A DNA stretch of 64,000 nt, from NCBI GenBank assembly GCA_016713175.1, contig JADJPQ010000002.1:186001-250000 (forward strand). The letters run 5' to 3'. The DNA is from Planctomycetota bacterium (GTDB lineage Bacteria; Planctomycetota; UBA1135; UBA2386). Of this stretch, positions 54,880 to 63,188 are shown piece by piece (position 1 is the stretch's first letter; every line of letters begins with the position of its first letter). A program made the position numbers and the translations under genes. The notes beneath the pieces were generated by a model, which searched no databases, had not been told where the DNA came from, and saw only the letters and a program-made list of their open reading frames with translations.

Positions 54880-55605
54880 ATGAACTTCCAGCCGGAAGCC
54901 ATCTTGATCGCAGGCGCCAACGGTGCGGGCAAGACCACCTTCGCTCGGCAGTTCCTCAGAGTCCGGTATCCAGCCATGGCGTTCCTCAACGCCGACGAGA
55001 TCCAGCGTGAAGGCGCCGGCTTTGCGCATCCCGTCGCAGCCGGTCGAGAACTACTGCGTCGCCTCGATGAGCTCGCGAACCTTGGCAGGACTTTCGCGGT
55101 CGAGACCACCCTATCGAGCCGTCGCTACGTCGTGCGCATTCGAAGCTGGGCGAGAATGGGCTACCGCACGTGCCTTCACTTCATTGAACTTCCCTCGGCG
55201 GATCACGCGTTGCGGCGGGTCGCAACCCGCGTCGCCGCAGGTGGGCACGCCGTCCCCGAAGCCGACGTGCGCCGGCGCTTCGTGCGGGGGCTCGTTCTGT
55301 TCTCCAGCGTCTACAAGCCCCTGGCGATCGGTGGTATCATTGGCTCAGCGACGATCAAGGAATTCGACTTGTCGACCAACAACACAACTAGGACGGACGA
55401 TCCCGAACTCGCGATCCTGCTCGAAGCGGCTCGGCGGGCGAACTGGGATGCGCTCCATGGTCCGAGGCACTTGCGGTCGGGTCGCTACAATCCCTGCGCC
55501 GAAGACGATCGTGGCGCTGACGCAGCTGCGCGATCCGACGCTGAGAGTTCGCAACCCAGCCAGGCGCCGGACCAAGGCGCATCGGACTCGAGTCGCCGAT
55601 CGTAG
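54880..55605 (+). CDS. zeta-toxin-like P-loop kinase (COG4185 type)
   Basis: 241 aa from the ATG at 54880. Walker A GANGAGKTTFA (~12-22), FLNADEI with Asp39 (zeta catalytic-Asp position), GRTFAVETTLSS, Arg-rich LRRVATRVAAGGHAVPEADVRRRF and a C-terminal ILLEAARRANWD fit the zeta/PezT-like or predicted ABC-type ATPase family, which phosphorylate UDP-sugars or act on unknown substrates. In known pairs an antitoxin lies next to it; none is seen here. Residues beyond ~210 look unlike the family and may be out of the original frame. It is divergent from the T6SS kinase ORF and opens the accessory region. Confidence 0.7.
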   Translation: MNFQPEAILIAGANGAGKTTFARQFLRVRYPAMAFLNADEIQREGAGFAHPVAAGRELLRRLDELANLGRTFAVETTLSSRRYVVRIRSWARMGYRTCLHFIELPSADHALRRVATRVAAGGHAVPEADVRRRFVRGLVLFSSVYKPLAIGGIIGSATIKEFDLSTNNTTRTDDPELAILLEAARRANWDALHGPRHLRSGRYNPCAEDDRGADAAARSDAESSQPSQAPDQGASDSSRRS

Positions 55606-55785
55606 GGCGACGCGAGCGGTGCGTGGCGACGTGAAGGAGACACGTGGGGTAGAAGATCAATGCTGTGGTGCGCCAAGGTACTCGAGCCCGGCGCGCCAGC
55701 CTCAATGAGGCTCCGCAACCCCTTTGGCGACCCCGTGTCTCCAGCCCACGCTCCCCATCGATCCGCCAGCAGCGAAAACCCATAC

Positions 55786-58700
55786 TCAATTCTGCACCTT
55801 CAAAACGCCAGCGCGAGCGAATGCTTCGTCCACCCTCCTCCGCACTTGCGCAGGGAGCGGCGGCAGACGCGCGTTGACTCTTTCCAGATCGGCCACGTGA
55901 TATCCGGCAAGACAGTTGCTTAGGTATATCAGCAGCTCCGCAGTCTCGCGGGCGAACTGCTTGACCAGTTCGCTCTCACGCAGCTCGAAAAGGACGTGGC
56001 TGTGCTCGATTCGAATCGTAGGGAAGCGAACTGCCAAGGCCACCGCGTCCGGAAAGACGTCGCCAAGATGTGGCAGCCAATCCAGCATACTCCGAATTTC
56101 GGCCTCGTCCAAGGCAGCGAATACCCCCTGCAGCCGTTCCTGCCAATAGTGGCGTAGCCACCCGTTCCAAAGTTGCTGCTTCGCAGCCTGTTGCATTTGC
56201 CGAAGGCAGTATCCGAGGTACGACGCAAACGCCACTCGATCTTGCAACGAGCCGTACCGGAAAAGCACAGGTAGCAAGTGCTGCGTCGGATCCGATACAT
56301 GGAATGCGGCAAGCGCAGTGTACAACTCGACGAATCGTCGGCGGCGGCCGTCCAGATCGGCAGTGAGCCTCGGCATCGCAGCGACGAAGGCCGGCAACAA
56401 GGCATCGACAAGCGCCGGATACAGACGCCCCCACGCGAGAAAGCCGTCCCAAGCCTGTGCAAACCTCTGCCGATCCGGATCGCTAAACAGCGGAATAACG
56501 TGCTGGCGCGTCCATTCTTCATCCAAGCCGAATAGAAACGCCGCTTGGCTGGCAAGCAGGCTGCGACCCGCTCCTCCCTTTGAGGTCGCGTCTTGCACCA
56601 CCAGTGTGAACCAATAGCGGTAGTGCTCAGGCAGGAACCGCTCGGCTCCGGTCTTTCCGCGAACGCACAGTGCCAGTCCGTTAATCCAGAACTCGACTAT
56701 GATGCCGGCCGGACAATTGATGGCGCCGGACAGCCAATCTTCCCTATTCTCGTCGTGAGTGTTGGCTTCCAGGGCTTGCCATAGGGGCCCCGCGATGGTG
56801 TTCGCTTGCTCCAGCAAGCCGATCGCAAATGGCTTGCCGCCGTCCCTCACCAGGGCGTAAAGCAGATTGGCAATCTCGTATGCATGCGCCGACTGCAGCG
56901 CCGTATTGGATACCAATGTCAGCACGTCAGGCCAGTCCTCTCCGGGCAGTTCTTCCTGCAATCCCCGGATCAACGCAGCCCATAGACCAGATGACCACGC
57001 TGTCCGTTCGGCAAGGGCCTGCCCCAGCGCAAATGCCCATCTTGCGTTCTGCTTGCAAGCCTCGCGAACATTGGCCAACAGTCCCTCGTGGTTTGGCCCA
57101 TCGACGCGATTTCCCTTGAAACTCAGCAAGTCGTCGAGTTGTTCGCGAGGTTCCCGGGCGAGGAGCTGTTCGACGGACCAAGGACTCTCTGATTTCACCC
57201 AATCCGCTGACCCCATCCAGTGAGTCAGGTCTGGATGGTCCGACGGCCGCCAAGCCGGATACTGCGCCCTGATCGGTGCCAAGGCCCCATCCGCCAAAGG
57301 GCAATCGGGCCTTGCCTGGAGCAGCCAGGAAAGCCAGTCAAAATGAGAGCGTGCAGTTCGCATCTCGGCAGTCCAATCCCTGGAAGCAGGCAAAGCGTGG
57401 ACCAAGATGCCGTCAACGACGGCCTTTCGCACTGAATCAGCCGCGTCTGAATAACTCAGCGCTACAAGGCGATGGACTTCGTGATGCTCGGAAAGCTGAT
57501 GGAGGCCTACGCGATCCAACAACCACTTCAGGCGTTCTTCAGGCGACCGCTCGGGATGCACGACTATCGCGTGGACAGCCAAGCGGCGCAGTAGCGGAAC
57601 ATCCGAGGCTACCAGCCTTTCGATCCAGGCGCCGAGCAGCGCCGGCGAACTTCCTGCGAGCCACTCGAGCGTGTCGCGCGCGGCGTCAACCACAACGTCA
57701 ACGGCCTCCGGATACTGGTCCTGCTCGTGCGGCTCGATGGCTGAACGCCCGTAGCTGACTGGATCCCATTCACGCGTTGCCTTGCCCCAGGCCGTCAGTT
57801 CGCCGTGGATTTCCTCTAGGCGCAGCGTGACGCTGGACAACAGCGGCTGCGCAACACGCGCCAGGTTGGGCCTCAGGTGCTTCGTCCAAACTTCGTTCAG
57901 CGACCAATGATCGGCTCGCAGAGGGCATTCGACGTCCAGCCGTCGGCAGCGTTCTTTGCCCTCGTCATCTGGCCATGCGAAGCCCGGCTTGACCCTGAGC
58001 CGGTACTCGCTCATCGCCAAGAACGCTCTTAGGGTCAGTTCGACACACCCCCCGCGCGAACAGCGTTCAGCCAACCACATCAACACGTGGTGATCCGCGT
58101 TGGGTGGTGCGTTCGCGAGCAGGATAGTGGCCCAGCGCTTGAGCGCTGACTCTTCCAGTGGCTTCTCCTTCATTACGCCGATCTCACGACCGATGGACCA
58201 CCAGAGTGCCGGGTTCATCCGCAGTCCATGCGACGCCACAATCTCGAACACCTCATGCGAGTGCTCGATCGCGAAATGCTGTGCCAACCACGCCACAAAT
58301 AGCATATCCCGCTCGCCGAGGTCGGGGGCGCCAAAGAGCGCATCCAGATGCTTGCGTCCGTTTAGCCACCGGAGCCATCCCGGATCACGCGCAACGTCTA
58401 GCAGAAACCGCGTCGTGTGCACATCGCGAAGTGCCTGCTCAACTTCGCCGATCGATTCTTCATCTATTGGCGGAGTCTTGCCGCCCACCTCAGAAAGGCG
58501 CAACTGCCAGTCCAGCGCTCCGCGCGTCGTGCGTTCGGCGAGTCGCCGAACGCCGTCATAGAGTTCCTTGAATGCATCCGCGCCGGCACCCTTCACGAAG
58601 CGGATAGGCTTGATGCCCAGCAAATCCCACCTTCCATCCTCTTCCGTCAAGGCGAACCGGCCCGCGAGGTTGCCGCCAGGCAGCGCGCGAGCCAGATAGT

Positions 58701-59304
58701 TCATTACGATGTCGTTGTGGCTGTAGCCAACGAACAGCACCGTGTATCGGCGGAACATATCCACTAGGAACCGCCGTGCCCAACCCTCCGTCAGGTAGGC
58801 CCGGCCGAAATCAGCGTCTGTTAGTACGAGATCCCGCGCCCTTGGCAGGGCGCCATGAACGTGAACGATGCCAGAAAAGTCGTAGCCGCGAGGCAGAGCG
58901 GGGGCGCGGTACACGTCGGGGACAGTGCCGAACAGGGCATTAGCGGCAGTCTCGAAGTGCATGTCGAAGTTGGTGGTTACCAGCCTGACCGAGTCCGCCT
59001 TCCGAAAAAGCCGCAACAGGTCGTGATGCAGTGCGTTCGGAGAACTTCCCGCCGGCGAAAGGAGCTGCGCGGCGCGCTCATGAACGGCGATCTTGCGGTG
59101 ATGCAGCTGACCCAGAAACCGATCCAACGGCTCGCTGGGAGCCAGGCCGGTCCCTTGGGCGATGTCGCAGCTCAGCTTCCAGAAACTGGCCAGGCTCGAG
59201 GGCGGCCCCATTGAGACGCCGGCACCGGCGAAGACGATAAACCGGTCGTCGCGTATCGCGTCGAGCATGCGGCCGTCAAACTCAATGGCGCCGAGCTTCG
59301 TCAT
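55786..59304 (-). CDS. large SIR2-like NADase, probable anti-phage defence protein
   Basis: 1172 aa. The first ~230 residues are a SIR2 domain: FIVFAGAGVSM (~22-32, GAG loop), RLVTTNFDMHF (TTNxD, Asn112), HVHGAL (catalytic His150) and FVGYSHND (~191). The remaining ~900 residues are helical repeats of the kind found in large defence sirtuins with a C-terminal DUF4020-like region; I place it with the DSR-type family from memory. Such proteins degrade NAD+ after phage detection and cause abortive infection. GC and codon use are visibly lower than in the neighbouring T6SS genes, indicating transfer. It ends convergent to the zeta-like gene, 180 bp away. Confidence 0.78.
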   Translation of the reverse strand: MTKLGAIEFDGRMLDAIRDDRFIVFAGAGVSMGPPSSLASFWKLSCDIAQGTGLAPSEPLDRFLGQLHHRKIAVHERAAQLLSPAGSSPNALHHDLLRLFRKADSVRLVTTNFDMHFETAANALFGTVPDVYRAPALPRGYDFSGIVHVHGALPRARDLVLTDADFGRAYLTEGWARRFLVDMFRRYTVLFVGYSHNDIVMNYLARALPGGNLAGRFALTEEDGRWDLLGIKPIRFVKGAGADAFKELYDGVRRLAERTTRGALDWQLRLSEVGGKTPPIDEESIGEVEQALRDVHTTRFLLDVARDPGWLRWLNGRKHLDALFGAPDLGERDMLFVAWLAQHFAIEHSHEVFEIVASHGLRMNPALWWSIGREIGVMKEKPLEESALKRWATILLANAPPNADHHVLMWLAERCSRGGCVELTLRAFLAMSEYRLRVKPGFAWPDDEGKERCRRLDVECPLRADHWSLNEVWTKHLRPNLARVAQPLLSSVTLRLEEIHGELTAWGKATREWDPVSYGRSAIEPHEQDQYPEAVDVVVDAARDTLEWLAGSSPALLGAWIERLVASDVPLLRRLAVHAIVVHPERSPEERLKWLLDRVGLHQLSEHHEVHRLVALSYSDAADSVRKAVVDGILVHALPASRDWTAEMRTARSHFDWLSWLLQARPDCPLADGALAPIRAQYPAWRPSDHPDLTHWMGSADWVKSESPWSVEQLLAREPREQLDDLLSFKGNRVDGPNHEGLLANVREACKQNARWAFALGQALAERTAWSSGLWAALIRGLQEELPGEDWPDVLTLVSNTALQSAHAYEIANLLYALVRDGGKPFAIGLLEQANTIAGPLWQALEANTHDENREDWLSGAINCPAGIIVEFWINGLALCVRGKTGAERFLPEHYRYWFTLVVQDATSKGGAGRSLLASQAAFLFGLDEEWTRQHVIPLFSDPDRQRFAQAWDGFLAWGRLYPALVDALLPAFVAAMPRLTADLDGRRRRFVELYTALAAFHVSDPTQHLLPVLFRYGSLQDRVAFASYLGYCLRQMQQAAKQQLWNGWLRHYWQERLQGVFAALDEAEIRSMLDWLPHLGDVFPDAVALAVRFPTIRIEHSHVLFELRESELVKQFARETAELLIYLSNCLAGYHVADLERVNARLPPLPAQVRRRVDEAFARAGVLKVQN

Positions 59305-59510
59305 ATGCGTGGGATTCTCAACGGCACAACGCAGCCGGCACCATAGGAGAAGCTGACGATCCAGCTGAGCTTAGCTTGTCCAATGTTAGACCGAATGTAG
59401 CGGTTCGCCGGGCCCAACGCCTTTGACCATGAGCCGCGAGCGCCGCCGCGGGGCGCTCGTCGGCTCCAAGGTCTTGTTGGGCGCTTCGAAGCTGACAACA
59501 TGCGTCACTG

Positions 59511-59951
59511 CTAGTGCTGGAAGTATTCGAAGTGTCGATTGGTCAAGTCGAATACAATCTTCTCGAAATCGCGGGCATGTAGCTGTAGCTCTTCTGCGAA
59601 AGCTCCAGTCGGTCTCTTGTGTATTGCCGCAAACAGGTGCTGGAGGTGAAAGAGCGCAGCGCTCAATTGCTCCGCTTTGCTCTTCGCAAAGTCGCTAGGA
59701 TCTCCCTTGTCCCCTTTGTCCCCCTTGGGCCCGGCGCCGCCATCCCGACCCCGAAACCTCTCATCATCGGCCAATGTCTGCATGAGGGTCTTACTAGCAG
59801 CCGGATCGTTGAGGAACGCAATGGCGACTCCAACACGATCTGTCGGCTCGATGCGCGGCGCAAACAGACTGGTGAACCGACCGACGATCCCGGTCAGCAA
59901 GAGCGTAAGCGAAGCAGTCCCTATGTGAGCAAGCCAGTTTTTCCTGATCAT
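59511..59951 (-). CDS. small membrane protein with collagen-like Gly-x-x stretch
   Basis: 146 aa. An N-terminal hydrophobic helix (LAHIGTASLTLLLTGIVG) is followed by DERFRGRDGGAGPKGDKGDKGDP, a short collagen-like GXX repeat at ~67-90, then a helical tail (LSAALFHLQHLFAAIHKRP ... FEKIVFDLTNRHFEYFQH). It has lower GC like the adjoining SIR2 gene and shares its strand, 200 bp upstream. Family unknown. It could belong to the same transferred unit; this is position only. Confidence 0.5.
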   Translation of the reverse strand: MIRKNWLAHIGTASLTLLLTGIVGRFTSLFAPRIEPTDRVGVAIAFLNDPAASKTLMQTLADDERFRGRDGGAGPKGDKGDKGDPSDFAKSKAEQLSAALFHLQHLFAAIHKRPTGAFAEELQLHARDFEKIVFDLTNRHFEYFQH

Positions 59952-60008
59952 GCGAGGATTCTCTCATCTGCATCGGGTCTGGCTCTGTCCCTGAGCGGCA
60001 GTTGATTT

Positions 60009-61480
60009 TCATGCGGCCCTCGTTCGCACGGAAGTGCGCTGGGTAGCGAAGAGCTTCTCCATGGCGCCATCCCAACGATCGCCGAGCGCAAGAGCGCGCA
60101 GTTCCAGCACGTGATTCCCGGTAGGGACATGCCAGCGCGCGCCACACCGCTTCATGCGCAGCCCGATGAGCGTCTTGCAGGTCGCCTCGACTGTGCCGGT
60201 GCCGACCGGGAAGCCCCACCAGAGCGCGCCCGCGTAGTTCATGCGGTCGGCGTGGTTGGTCAGATAGGTGATGGCGTCGTGGACCGGCTGCTGGCCGTCG
60301 ACGGTGACATCCTCACGGCCCGAGGCGTGAAGCTGGTCGCGAATGGTGGCCGCAGCATCGCGGCGGTGCCGCAACAGCTGTCGCCACTGTTCGAGCAGTT
60401 CCTCGGCTGCCGGCTTGCTCGCGGTCAGGAGTCTGGCAGCGGGGGCCAGCTTCTCGATCAGGTGCCAGAGGTCGATGAGCTGGGTCGCCTTGCCGAACAC
60501 GCTGGTCGGGAAGTTGGCTTCGAGCAGGTTCCACAGTTCGGGGGCACCGTCAGCAAGCAGAATGAGGCGCAGCTTCTGCGGCGCTTCTCGAGCAAACGCA
60601 GCACATCGTTGGCGATCTGGTTGCAGAGGCTCTGGGGTCGAGTCCCGGCATCAGTCCTCGACGGAGTGTATGCATGGCCTTGCCGTCCTTGTCGTGGATG
60701 GTCACGGTGGCGCAATACGCCATCCGGAACACCCTGACCACGTTCCGCTTAGGCGCGTCCTTGCGCGGTCGGCCCCGCGGACGCTGCGCCGGTTCCTCCA
60801 TCGGCACCGCCGCTCGATCCAACGACACGCTGATCGACGCCGCGCCTCTTGGGATCTTGAACTCCCCGATCAGCTCGTCCTCGATATCTGCATGCTCTTG
60901 CCGCCAGATCTCGCCCACTGCATGCGCGACGCGTTCAAAACTCGCACGCGAGTACGGCAGCCGAGCAAGCAGTTTGGTCGCCTCGACCGCCTCTCGCGAC
61001 GTCCCTTGCTGGACGTAGTACGCCATGGCCTGCGCAGTCCGTGGCAACCAGCCGTCGCCGATTGCGCCGATGCGCAGGCCGACCACATCGATCGTTGGCC
61101 CGTTGCGCTCGCCGAGGAGTCCGATACAGCGGTCGCGGAAACTGCATGGTCCGGTCATCGACCGGTAGGTGCCGACGCCCTCGGCGACACGCGCGTCTCG
61201 TTGCGCTTGCACAACGACGCGGGGTGCGTCCATGACCGCAGCCTTCAGCGTGCACTCGTGAACTGCGGTTTCGACCTCAGCGACCAACTCGGCGATCTCG
61301 TCCTCGATCTTCCCGTAGTCGATCGTTCTGCCGTCGTGGCACGTCAGCAGCCACCTTGGCCGTTCGCTTCAGCAAGCGTCGCACCGATTCGAGCAGGGGC
61401 TTGAGGTTGGCGGGGCCGTTGACGACGATCTTGGCGGCCGCAACGCTGCGGCTTCGCCTCTCCGCGGATACGGTTTGCAT
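60009..61480 (-). pseudogene. ISKra4-like transposase, frameshifted
   Basis: Three frames together give one transposase. The start (MQTVSAERRSRSVAAAK, from 61480) shifts near 61,350 to TIDYGKIEDEIAELVAEVE. That frame runs through GLRIGAIGDGWLPRTAQAMAY, ISVSLDRAAVPMEEP and GRPRKDAPKRN, then shifts near 60,625 and again near 60,580 to LILLADGAPELWNLLEANFP. The last part holds QLIDLWHLIEKLAPAA and GTGTVEATCKTLIGLRMKR, the ISKra4-like C-terminal signature. At least three frameshifts make it inactive. No flanking inverted repeats were resolved. Confidence 0.6.
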
Positions 61481-61628
61481 CCTTCATCCGATAGGGAGAG
61501 GCGATTTCTTGTACAAGTACCATATTTACAACAGCTTGCGTGCGTCGACGGAGAACGGACCGGTTGCTCAGGGGCAGAGCCAGACCCTCTGCATCGCCTG
61601 AGGTCAACAATACGCCTTGGCAACCGAG

Positions 61629-61655
61629 TGATATTGCCCCAGAGAAGTGGACACC
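61629..61655 (+). repeat. IS3-family terminal inverted repeat
   Basis: The stretch TGATATTGCCCCAGAG then AAGTGGACACC matches the usual IS3/IS2-type end (TG...GCCCC...AAGTGGACA). It lies 37 bp before the orfA remnant. The other end was not found. Confidence 0.5.
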
Positions 61656-61691
61656 CAAGCAAGGAGCCGGCAGGCTCCAAGTAGGCAAAGA

Positions 61692-61880
61692 ATGCCCATG
61701 AGTACGTCGGGAAGAAGGCCCCTACGCGAGTTCAAGCTGGAGGCGGTCCGCCAGGTCGTCGAGCAGGGCAAGCCTGTCGGCGACGTTTGCGGACGCGCTC
61801 GGCATCAACCGCAACATGTTGACGCGGTGGAAGAGCGAGATCGAAGACGATGTCGCGGAAGCGTTCCGCGGCGGCTTGTC
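61692..61880 (+). pseudogene. IS3-family OrfA remnant
   Basis: MPMSTSGRRPLREFKLEAVR and QVVEQGKPVGDV form the start of an IS3 OrfA (helix-turn-helix). At about 61,785 the frame changes and continues FADALGINRNMLTRWKSEIE. The frame breaks and the element is truncated near 61,880, where the DUF2283-like gene begins on the other strand. OrfB is absent. Confidence 0.6.
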
Positions 61881-61894
61881 AGACGCCTCGCGCA

Positions 61895-62164
61895 TCATGC
61901 CGCGGCGAGAGGCACCAAGTCCTCCCGGGCGACCGGGCTCTGCCCCAGGTTGGAAAGCACCTGGTTCAGCTCGCCGAGGACCAGCCGGGATGGAGCCGTG
62001 ATCTCGATTCCAATGGGACGTCCATCAGACGCGAAGTCGATGACCAGGCCGCCCGCGACCCGTTCCGTGCGCACACTACGGTCGCCGTCTCGACGAGGTA
62101 GGTAGAAATAGGCGGCCAGCGCGCGACCCTTGCGGAACGTGACCTCGAGGTAGCAGCGTCTCAT
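61895..62164 (-). CDS. DUF2283-like small protein
   Basis: 89 aa from the ATG at 62164: MRRCYLEVTFRKGRALAAYF, SVRTERVAGGLVIDFASDGRPIG and EITAPS give the DUF2283 beta pattern (VxxTEE...VDYD..G..VGIEI). Such proteins often sit behind a DUF4258-like gene and resemble antitoxin partners, but function is unknown. It overlaps the upstream frame by 4 bp (ATGA). It ends directly against the IS3 remnant, so it may have lost downstream neighbours. Confidence 0.55.
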   Translation of the reverse strand: MRRCYLEVTFRKGRALAAYFYLPRRDGDRSVRTERVAGGLVIDFASDGRPIGIEITAPSRLVLGELNQVLSNLGQSPVAREDLVPLAAA

Positions 62165-62262
62165 GGTGTCTCTACTGGGAACGCGGTGATCACCACCACC
62201 ACCAGCTTGTCGATGGTATCCGGTTCGACGATGACGTGCTCGGATGGGTTCCGAATCGGGGC
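62161..62262 (-). pseudogene. C-terminal fragment of a DUF4258-like protein
   Basis: The last ~30 codons read NPSEHVIVEPDTIDKLVVVV then ITAFPVETP, matching the end of small DUF4258-type proteins that pair with DUF2283 genes. No family homology is visible upstream of about 62,262, although the frame stays open. Its stop overlaps the DUF2283 start. Confidence 0.35.
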
Positions 62263-62501
62263 GGATGAACTCTGAGCGGACACTTCGACGGCCGCGGGCG
62301 CCAGGCTGAGCGGTCGGCACCTCTCGGAACCCCGCTCCGCGCACTGACGCTCGCCGCGACCAACCGCCCGCGCACGGCCACCGTTCCCGATGACTTGCCG
62401 CCGGCCGGGTCGTACGCGCACAGCTTGCTTTTGCCGCAACCGCGAACGCGACGAGCGACACCTTGCCTCTGCGGGCGCTGCTCGCAAACCCAAGGAACCC
62501 G

Positions 62502-62843
62502 ATGCTACGCAGTCTCTCCGTCCTGTTGTGCTTCCTCTTCTCGCTGTTCGTGAATCGGCAAGGCTATGCCCAGCGCATCCAGATCAGCCTCAGTGATGCT
62601 GCCGGCAACGCGGGCTCGATCACGATGAACTTCGGCACCAACCAGTTCACCGCCGACCTGCCCGGCGCCACCCAGGTCGCGGGTCGATTCACCCTCGACG
62701 GGGGATCCACCTGCCTGGATTACGAACGCGGCGGCCAGCAGTACCGCTACGGCTGTTTCGTCGTCGAAGGCGGCGAATGGGTGTTCCACCGGGAGTCCAA
62801 TGGCGTCACCCATCGGATCACCGGGTATCGGATCCTCGAGTAG
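62502..62843 (+). CDS. small secreted protein of unknown function
   Basis: 113 aa from the ATG at 62502 with AAGGAA just upstream. Signal peptide MLRSLSVLLCFLFSLFVNRQGYAQ, cut likely after YAQ. The mature ~90 residues are beta-rich (RIQISLSDAAGNAGSITMNF, GRFTLDGGSTCLDYERGGQQ, YRYGCFVVEGGEWVF) with two Cys that could pair. It is the last gene before vgrG, in the same direction, but 345 bp away. Not recognised; it could be an envelope or T6SS-associated cargo/immunity protein (inference from place). Confidence 0.6.
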   Translation: MLRSLSVLLCFLFSLFVNRQGYAQRIQISLSDAAGNAGSITMNFGTNQFTADLPGATQVAGRFTLDGGSTCLDYERGGQQYRYGCFVVEGGEWVFHRESNGVTHRITGYRILE

Positions 62844-63188
62844 TGCCGCGAACCGGCTCGCGGACCCGAAGTCCGGATCCTGCTGACCATCGCGCTGCTC
62901 GCCGGCCCACACCCGCCCGTTGCTGCAGCACATCGCGGGCGTTGCCCGCAACGACCCGTGGGAGTGGAACGGCTCGACTGCGACGCCGCGCGATATCCGC
63001 GTTCGCTGCAACGTCCGCCAGCGCCCGCAGTCCAACAGGCGCACAACTCCCGATGAAAGCGGACGTTGCCGCTTGCCGACAACCCCGTCCCACGGTCCGA
63101 TGACCCCCTCGTTGCCAGTGCGTGCTCGTCGCGCGGTGTTCGCCCCGGATCCACCGCGCCCCGACCACCCACCCACGGAAGTCGACGC
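62844..63188. other. 345-bp region upstream of vgrG
   Basis: No convincing gene is seen on either strand. The region should contain the vgrG promoter, but no clear -35/-10 pair was picked out. The ATG at 63189 has only weak ribosome-site sequence (GAAGTCG) upstream. Confidence 0.35.
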
